Positions 1 to 9,800 of a stretch of DNA of 64,000 nucleotides are shown one piece after another. Both the position numbers and the translations under genes were made by a program. Positions within the stretch are counted from its first letter, which is position 1. Each line of letters opens with the position of its first letter. Origin of the DNA: Aphis gossypii (lineage: Eukaryota > Arthropoda > Insecta > Hemiptera > Aphididae); the NCBI RefSeq assembly GCF_020184175.1, contig NC_065532.1, positions 46,706,287 through 46,770,286 on the forward strand, given 5' to 3'. The notes under the pieces were generated by a model. That model was given only the letters and a program-made list of their open reading frames with translations, was not told the origin of the DNA and did no database searches.

Positions 1-3000
1 CTTATTTATACCATGAACTTATTCACACTGTTTTATAGTGAGGTAATATTGACTTAAAAGTTAATAACAATATTCTAATATGGTCATAAAAAAATATAAT
101 AAATGCAATATTTTCAGCAAAAATAAATACTGTAGTAGTTTTTATACTAATACAAAATAAACTACTTTAACTTTTGATAACTCGAATGGAATAATTATTC
201 ATCCTAGTCTATTTTTAATACTAAATATATTATTACTTACAGATTATTAGTGCATTTTATATAGGTACTCAATTGAGTGCTGATAACTTATAGTAATTAT
301 TAAAAATATTTTTGATTTTTGATTAGTACAACACAAAAATTAAAAAGAAATTAATTGGTATGTAAAAATTAATATACTTCAATAATAATAATAATAAACA
401 CTTGTTTAATTTAATTTTATTAAAAATATTATTATTTGAACGAAAAAAATTACTTGGTCTGATTCCACGTGCGTTACTTAAGTTACTTAACAGTAAAAAA
501 TAACATGAAATATACTTAATAATAGTATAAGCTGTCAGACTGTTTCCGCCGAGAACCGTATTACAAATGATGCTGTTTATACTTAATATTTTTTTGAACT
601 ACAAAAGTGAAATCCAACATGATTAAAACTAAAGATATTATTCTTGTTTTTCATTGTAATTTACGTCGATATTGGTTTATGAACAAAAGAGGTATTGATA
701 ACGAATATACACGGTCGGGCATGTGAATAACATATTTGACACGTAATTCGTGTAAATTTTAGACATAAGTCACAAAAATGTCGTAAAACGTCAATGTTTA
801 TAATTAAAACAAAAGGAAGCATTTAAAATGTGACAAACGATTTAAAGCACTTTGGCAGGAATTTGTTTACATTATTACCTATAATATTTGTTTATTATTA
901 TCTCGCCAAGTGTACGAGTATACCAGTACCTACCTATCGCATGTATCCAGTGAATTAAATAATATGTACATACCTTAAAACCTGCATAATATCTGTTATA
1001 CTGTGTTTGTTATTACCGTTATGCGTGATACACCCGTAAACATCCTATCACTCAAATTTGAAGGGGCGAACCGCAAAACGTACGACATTATAAGGGGCTA
1101 GTGTGTTCTGGCAACCCGAACACGTCCATCTTCTCGACACCAAAGTCTGCTTGCTCACAGATCAGGATGCACAGCATCGCTGTACTAATAAGACCACAAC
1201 AAGTTTGAACACGATTAAGGACAATAAAGACGTGATTATTTGCCAAGTCAACTACTCCTAACACGAATCAACAACAACCTGAATGAATAAAATATGAGTG
1301 AAATATGTACAAATGACAAATCACAGAGTGCAATATATTATAGTTATCTCTATTATTTTATAACCTCCAATGTTGTAAGATAGTAAAGCGATTCAAACTA
1401 ATATCGTCTGTCCGTCTTTGCAGCGAGACTCTTCTATTTCACCGGAAACTCTGCCTCGTTTTCATAGCCACACGTTGTTGTAAAAAGACATATTTTATAA
1501 GCTTTTGTTATTAATGATTATTTTCCTAAATATTTTTATCATCAAGTATTTAAATTGCACGGTAATAATATTATTAGTTGTGTTTTGTTTTGTGATTAGC
1601 TTTGCAATATGTTTTTATTTTATTTATTTTCTATAATAAATGTATCAATCATCATTTATCTCAATCTTTGATTAAATATAAAATAAACGCATCAATGTAT
1701 TATTAATTAAAATGCCAACGTTACCTAGGTACGTAATATACTCCCATTGGTTACGTATATGGGTAAAGATGAATAATTTCAAAAAAAAAAAAAATTATCA
1801 AACATTAGCTAATGATATCTTAATATTTGTGGTTCTTTAAATGAAAATAATAATGCATATACCGTATTTAGGTTTGTGTACAACAATAATATATCTATAC
1901 GTATAAATTAAACTTTTTTTACAAAACATTGTTTAAATTTTTGATTTTTGTTAATTCAAGCAGTTACGAAGTATAATATAATTAGGTAATTAGTTCATAT
2001 GTTTTTATCTTGAATTTTTTTTTCCAAAGTATACCCAAGTTAAAAACCAAAAAAAAAAAAAAACAAATACAATATAACTACGGAGATTACGTAACTTATA
2101 GTGCTCAAATATTGATATAAAAAGATAAGTAAGATAAGATATGATAAGTATTAATTTCCGTGTGAATATTGTTTTTCAACGCTTTTATTCCTCAAAGACC
2201 ACCAAAGTTGTCCAGAAAAATAACTATTTTTTAACTAAATACTTTTTCTGGTTCTTTGATGAAAACTTTTATTCACTTCAATATAATAACTTTAATTAGA
2301 ATATTTTTATCTTATACTGAGTAGAGGTTCATTATTTCGGAAATTGAACGAATTTAGTTTTTGATGAATAAATATTTAATGTAAATACGACCAGAGTGAA
2401 CAATAGTTTATGTAAAAACTCCTTACTTAACTATGTTTATCTTAATTTTAAATTGTTAATAATTAAATATTTATTTAATATTTATAATATTACATGTTTA
2501 AATAAGTTTCTGCGGACGATAGAATTAAATCATAAGACGAATTCTAAGAAACATTTTTTTTTTTTAATTATAAATTTATGCCATACAAGATTAATTTACT
2601 AATATTTAAAACACTTCAAACTATAACATTATATTATATTTTTTTTAAATGATAAAAAATTGAACTAATTGAACTTGAAGATTGTCATATAATACGAGTG
2701 CATAGTAGATTATCCAAATTCATTTCCTTTTTTAGATCTCATGACAGAGATTCCCAAACTGTTGATCGTGATTATATTTTTGATGTGTGGTTTTGAAATA
2801 TTTTTAATTTTTTTTTTTTTAAATAATTAATATTAAATTATTTTAAAGTATTATGTATGTATAAAAAAGAAAGTATACATTTTATGGATATAAATTCGAA
2901 TAAAATATGTTACAGTATTTTCTATGTAACTATATGTATAATTTGTTTCATTGGTGTTCGAATTTAATTTTATTATTCATCAATATTTTAGACAATTATC

Positions 3001-5690
3001 AATATACCAGTAAAGTAATGGTTTAAAGAAATATAGTTAAATGAATTATAATCCTGTGTTGAAAAAATAATCTATTTGATTTTTAATGAAATTCACTTTT
3101 GTAATTTTATTGTTTTATATAGTAATGAGTCAGACATTTATAACCTTATAAGACTATAAATTACAAATATATCTGTGAAATTTAAATTACATAAAAATAC
3201 TAAATAACTTACTATACTGAGTAGGTATATGACAAGAATCTGACCAAATTATTTCTATTATTTTTTCTTATTATATTGATTGTTAATGGTTATTTAATTT
3301 AACGTTGACATGATGATATTATGTCGGATCTAACTCTTATAATACTATATAAATATTTATTATTTTTATTATTAATATTAAAGCTTCTATAATATTAACA
3401 GACCACTGGCTTACATAATTTAACGATGCTTAAAATTAATTGTGCAGTTTAATATGTTTCATGTACTTTTTTATTAGTGTCTTCGTCGGAACTCAGGACC
3501 AAGTGCGTCGTGAAGTTACGTCATATCTTTTCCTGACTTCATCTGCATTCCGTAAATATGCGTTTAATTGATATTGAATAGTCGCGTGTTTGACATGTTT
3601 TTGGTGGTTTTTTTTCATGCCATATTTATATGTGTTGTGTATTTAACCTATTCTAAAGCTGTTTAGTGCAACTTTATTCCTTCAGTTGAGTGGAGAGTTA
3701 GATTATTCCATAGGTAGTTTTATTCGTTATTTTATTTTAATTTATTATAATTAAGTATAAAGGTTTTTCAATTTATAGTATAAAACAAACAAATAATGTA
3801 CACTGATCAATGTTTAGCTGATGTGTAGTGGTGGTCACTTTTCAAATTCAAAAAGTTTTTAAGTTTTATTACGTACAAGTCTTATAAGAAAATGTATAGT
3901 CTACCGAAAAAAAAAACGAAACCGTTCAACTGTTCAGTTTGAAACCAATTCCTGTCCATTTGCAGTTAATTATTATTATTATTATTATTAATTATTTGTG
4001 AATTTTTTTAAGTTTTATTCGAGGACTCAAAATTCAAAATAATAATTTTATCGATGTCTTTATTGCAATCGAATAATAAATTAAAACATTCATCTGGACA
4101 TTTAGTACCAATAAAACAGTAATTGCATTGTTCTAAAAATGGCATATAGCTGTATAAAACACTCACTCAATTGAATTGCCACAAAATATTTGTTTTTATA
4201 AGACCATAACTTTAGACTCTTCTCACACAATTATTTCGCTTATTGAATCGCATGGTCATTATAATATTACTGATGCAATTGTGTATGCTTTACAACACAG
4301 GGTAAATACCAATAAATATTTCGTTAGGTAAGATTAAGTTATGTTGAATAAATAAATGAATCACTTATCGTATTATTTAAGTTGAATATTTTTGAAATAG
4401 TCCATCTTTACCGTGTCCGATATTGCTGTTTTTCATAAAATTAATATAAGTATTGTTGATAACATATGATGATTGATTGAACGAAATAACTATAATGACA
4501 CTCATATATTGTGGTATTCGAATTATCAATAGACTAGGGACGTAAAATAAAATAATTAATCACTGTGTATTTACTAAAATGTTGAAATTGTTAGTATTAT
4601 AATATTATTCTATTTTGAATTTAAAAATGTTTTTATACAAAAAAAAGATATGATGATATTACTGTGGGAGTATAATTTATGAATTATGATATTTAGACCT
4701 ACATCAAACCGGTAGATCTAACTGCTGTTCGAAGTTCAAAAAATTCAAAAATTCAAACTAGTTTTAAATAACCTGAATCGAATAAAAAATTCAAAATGGT
4801 TTAATTAAACTACGGTAAAAAATAGTTCGAATTCCAAAGAAAAAAATAATTACGTCAAACATTGTGAGCAATAAATTTTTCTGTTGTACTGAGAATAGTT
4901 TAATTGAAGTATGGTTAGTGTGATAGTTTTATACAAAAATACAGTTTTTAATTATTGCACTGAAAATAATCTCTCTATACTCAATGCACAACCTGTCAAA
5001 AAAATCATAGTTTTAATATGGGTAAGTATATTAATTAATGTGAATTTTATTCATATTAAAACTTGTACTTGAACAATGAACATAATATATTATTCATTTT
5101 TAAAACTTGTTACAAGGTTTTGGGATCTAATAATGGAACATTTATTTTTTTTTGCATCACTTAAAATCTAGTATGTAATCTCGAGTTGACAGATAAAGTT
5201 ATAATTAGTTAGAAAAAATTTTTTATATTAAAAATTAGTCAAAATGACTCCAGTTTACAAACTTTAAGTAATTTGTAGTAAAAATTTAAAAAAATCTTTA
5301 ATTTTTATAGCCAACGTTTGAAAATTTAATACAATGTTTCTCTAAAATATTTCATATTGCAACCAAAAAAATCTAAAAAAATATATATTAACATTTTTTT
5401 TTTTTTTTTTTTGATTTAGACATTTGATGTTTTAATTTTCACGTAATTTTCATATTTTAACGATGATTACTGATTTTAATACGGCGGCACTCGGTTATGA
5501 GTAATAAGTCATGAGTTATAAACTTACCATTAACCGTTTATAAAACGTTGAAACGGTAGTCGATGAAAACCTACCTGTACATATTATTACAGTTATTATA
5601 TCATTGTTGGTTATAAATATTGTTCATAAGTTACATAATTTATTATGATAAAGACCACCTGTGTATATTAAAATAAAGTAATATGTTATA
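1..5690. other. AT-rich intergenic DNA
   Basis: Apart from the patch at 1021-1275 I see no coding signal. It holds long A and T tracts (for example 1783-1795, 2050-2063, 5395-5413), an ATT run near 3970-3990, and repeated TTCAAATTCAAAAAG-like words between 3840 and 4860. Confidence 0.6.
1021..1275 (+). promoter_or_regulatory. promoter- or LTR-like GC/AC-rich patch
   Basis: In very AT-rich DNA this patch has a TATA-like ATTATAAGG (about 1088), an AC-rich transcribed-looking stretch without a good ORF, AATAAA near 1224, and a CTCCTAACA end. This order (TATA, leader, poly-A signal, CA end) resembles the R-U5 half of an LTR. It could also be the end of an unrelated gene left of the window. Confidence 0.25.
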
Positions 5691-6272
5691 GGAAGGGCTT
5701 GAGATGGCTCAGCGAGGGCTAAGCTCTTCTGTCCCATTTACACCCATGTTCTCCTCATATATAATTATCATCGTCCGACTAATTACCCGTTTTTTCCATG
5801 GGCGTCAGTTAATTTGCACAACACTACGAAATCAAAATTCTTTGAAAACTCCGTCTTCCATGCAGCTCCAGTCTATGATATTTTCTGTGTTTTCGAAGTA
5901 AAATATCTCAAACTATCGTCACAACAGTTATAAGCACAAAAAAATTAATTTATTTGTGTATAGGTAACTAATATTGTCCGGGAAAATAATATAATAATAT
6001 AATTTAGTATCTATATATTTTAATGTAGATTACAATATGCATATTGTATGATTATATTTCTTATAAAAATATAGACGCAATTTTTTATACAAACAGTAAT
6101 TAGACATTTGTCTGAAACAAAACAAACAAGTACCTACCTACAATTTACATAAAACATATAAACATATTATTATAATATAATACATAATACATTATAACGA
6201 ACAATATTAATGAACGACTCGCAACAACTCCCAATTAATTTGTCTATAAATGAAGTTTTTTACTATATAAAA

Positions 6273-6278
6273 TTTAAT
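6273..6278 (-). terminator. candidate polyadenylation signal of the APN gene
   Basis: ATTAAA on the minus strand about 210 bases downstream of the stop. The intervening DNA stays GC-richer until about 6300, as expected for a 3' UTR. The next AATAAA lies more than 500 bases from the stop. In AT-rich DNA this hexamer is common, so the assignment is weak. Confidence 0.3.
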
Positions 6279-6485
6279 ATTTTTTAACATAATTCACTAC
6301 TCTCACTATGCGCTATAATTTTACGCTCGTAAAACTGTCTATATTGTATAATATGTGTCGTCGGTCTATTCGCGTGAACGTCACGCGATCCATAACATCA
6401 TATTACGGTCCGACCGTTCGACACGACCCACGACCCCGTCGGAGGGACGAAACGGTTTTTGGCGGTTTCGCTCACGTCCGCCGAC

Positions 6486-6839
6486 TTAAGTCCACAGCAG
6501 TAGACTTCGCGTCGAGCACAGCCACAACGCCGCCGCGGCCGCGATCAAGACAAACCGAGTGGACGCGTCCACGGCGCCGGCGGAAGTTTCGGCCGTCCAC
6601 GTTTTGGACGGGTCGTCACCGCCGGGTGGTGATGGTGACGGTGGTGGCGGCGGCGGCGGTGGCGGCGTCGTGTCTTCCGACAAACCGAGTCTGAGCACGG
6701 CGGCCGCGGACCATTCGCCGATCGTCGAATAGTGCGAGTCGAACCACGCCAAGTTGGTGTCCACTCGGTCGCGGTAAGACGCGTCGAACCGCTGCCTAAT
6801 GCGTTCCGGAACCGAAGAGTTTTTCCTCAGGTCGTCGAT
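6486..6839 (-). CDS. APN coding exon 12: stalk and GPI-anchor signal
   Basis: Encodes residues 890-1006. The last helices (IDDLRKNSSVPERIRQRF, HYSTIGEW) are followed by a stalk with nine consecutive prolines and Ser/Pro/Gly, then a small-residue region and the hydrophobic tail FVLIAAAAALWL with a final LLLWT. This is the usual layout of gut APNs tethered by glycosylphosphatidylinositol. The acceptor is GAAAG after a long minus-strand poly-T tract. Stop TAA at 6486-6488. Confidence 0.92.
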   Translation of the reverse strand: MDDLRKNSSVPERIRQRFDASYRDRVDTNLAWFDSHYSTIGEWSAAAVLRLGLSEDTTPPPPPPPPPSPSPPGGDDPSKTWTAETSAGAVDASTRFVLIAAAAALWLCSTRSLLLWT

Positions 6840-9800
6840 CTTTCAAAAAAAAAAAAAAAAAACTTATAAAAATTATTAAAAATATAATTAAAAAAAATTA
6901 TTTTTCAAGTCAAACACACGCATATTATCGATTTGGGTGGCGTAAATTCTCGTATGAAAATAAAAATATAAAACGGTCATCCGCGATCGTTATGGTAATG
7001 GGGTAATTATCGAGGGTATTGTAACTTTTGAAAGTTTGACTTCGGCGGATGGTCGGAGTGTACGAAACGACCATTGAACCGTCCTCCGTGCAGATAAATT
7101 CGAGTGTATACCTTAAGTATTTCATCGTCGCGAGCCACCCGGGAAGCCAACAGCGCGTATATAGACGTGGCGACTTGTTCCCCGTAGATTACTTCGTTTA
7201 CGATGCGATCGAGTTTGGTGGTCAAGAACTCGATCATCGCCCCAATGCCTTGTGGCGTCGACGCCAACGTGCGATATATCACCCTAAAGTCTTGTGGCAG
7301 AATCGGGCCGTTGTACCCTTCAAACATGAAGTCCAAATACCTATATGAAAACAAAAAACACTTTTCGTCGTCACGATAGCCATCAATTAATATATTATAA
7401 TCTGTCGGTCGATAAAAGCGCGCGTCGGAACGGCGACCGTTACGATTTTCGGTGAAAAACAAAACAAAACCGATATTTTTCACTATTTTTGTGTACCGCG
7501 TCACTATATTTCGCGGTGTAATATTTACTTCGACAGTTGGACAGGGTCTTTGGAACAAGCTAACGCCAACTGAGCGGACTGTCGATCGGATGCCGACTCG
7601 GATCGAACGTACACGTCGAGCACGTTGTACCACACTTCCGAATCGCCGTATTTCACTCCGACGCAAAACGCCGCGTCCCTGATGTCGGCTGGTATACTGT
7701 AATCAAATATAAACAAACGTCCATAGATATAATAGACATTATACACACGACCTTCGTCTTTGTTATGTGTATAATAGTGCGAGTAAGTCAAATCCCGTTA
7801 CTTTTCGCCCCGACGCCATTTCTGGAAGTAAGTCGAAGCCGATTTCGTGCACTGCTCGTTGTCCAGCTTGCACGCCCAACTCGAGAACGAGTTCCAGCCC
7901 GTGTTGACGGCGTGGTCCGTGCTGTTGAGGTTTACGACGAGATCTTCGGTTTTCGAGTATATCAATCCGGCCAAGTACCCCACATAAGCCTACAAGTGTA
8001 CGCGGTTCAATGACACGTTATGATTAATATTATGTTTGTATATTATATACATAATTATACTTGTTTAAAGTCGTAATTTATTACTTCGTTATTAACCCTT
8101 CTAAACACTTTATAATTCCGATAAATAATACTCGGAAAACGAATAAATCAATAAAACAATACAATATCAGAGTCGTGTCGAACCGGTAGTGTCCACTCGA
8201 CCGATAGGTACTAAAATAGTAATATTTACTTTAAGTTTCTTGTAACCGTTCGGACAACGTCTCATACGGTTCATCAAGTATGAGAATCCGTTTTGAACTG
8301 AATACCACGGAACTGGGTCGTTTTCATTTATCAAATATTCTGACAACTTCAAAACCTGTGCATAATCCATTCGGTTCGCTAAAGCTAAATTAAACGCGTC
8401 GTCTATCAGCTGAGCCCTATTCAACACGTGTATTTCGTTGCAATCGTCATGCAGCTGACTAATTAAGGCGTTCCAATTTTCTTCGTCGTAATTAACTCTA
8501 TAAAATCCTAAAATTTGCAATGTTAAAAATATAGGTATATTAATTTTACAACAACTACAATAAATTAAAATAGATAGAAATTATACACGACTTTACCGAT
8601 TGACTGTAAGTTGAAAATATACCATCCGGTTCCATCTAGATCTGTCAAGACTGTTTTGTTTTCCTTCAGCCAAGTCTTGGGCAAAACGTCGTTGAAATCC
8701 TTCCTACTCTGCGTCGTGTAAGTCAGACCGATAATCCATTCTGTCACATTATTGTTGACAGTATCATTAGACCCATAAACCAAAAACCGTTTCTGAAAAA
8801 TCGTGGCTCATATATTTTTTTTCACTCTTATTATTTTTTTTTTTTTATTAAGTGCGTTGTCGGTATTATCGACATCTACCTGAGTTACGACGAATGTGGA
8901 GTTGTCTCTGACGATCTCGACCAACGGGTAACCGGGCTGCTCCGTCCAAGACCTCATGAATTCGGTGACGGTCACGTTTTCTCCAACATCAAATTCGGCG
9001 TCATAGAGAACGTTTTCGAACGCGTTCCACAGTTCTTCGGGAGTGGCCGCATTAAACCTAAAACGTAATTATACGAATACGATTAAAAAAAAAAAATGTT
9101 TCCACAACTCGGAGAGTTGTCCACCCTCACTCGTTATTTTTCAGATATAGGTTCAACGCTTTTTTAAAATGTTCCTCTGTCACCGCGTACTGTAACATCC
9201 GGAGCACAGCACCCGCTTTGCTATAGGATATGTCATCGAACATACCCTTAATCTGCGCCGGTGTTTCGACGGAACCGGATATTGCATGCGTCGGGCTTTG
9301 GTCAGCTTCCAGGGCCGATTGATGCACTTCGTATACAAACACGTCCTCCAGTCGCCAGTCCGGTTCAACCTGCAGTAAAATAATATTTTATATTATTATT
9401 ATTGTTGTTATTAATTCGTTTTGTTATATCACTCCAGCCGTCGGTCAAGTATGGATTTCATATTATACCGTTTTAGTTGCCATATATTCGAAATACGTTG
9501 CGAAACCTTCGTTCAGCCACAAATAGTCCCACCACGCGCACGTCACCAGATCTCCAAACCACTGATGAGAGAGTTCGTGTTGTACTACTGTCGTCGCAAA
9601 CTCTTTGTTTTTCGTTTTGGAGTCTTCCGATAACAGTAACAGCCTTTCCCTGTGCAACAATTTTTCGTTTTCATTTTTTTTTTTTTTTTTTAACAATATT
9701 TATTAATATTATCTAGCAGAGTACATAATATGCTTTTACTCGTTTTAACTATCTACTTCGTATTTATTAAAAATCGAAATTTTCATCTCTACATGTATTT

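Noticed and set aside
5704..5901. 65-codon plus-strand frame in a GC-richer patch
   Set aside because: No splice support, no recognised domain; may be part of an unknown repeat.
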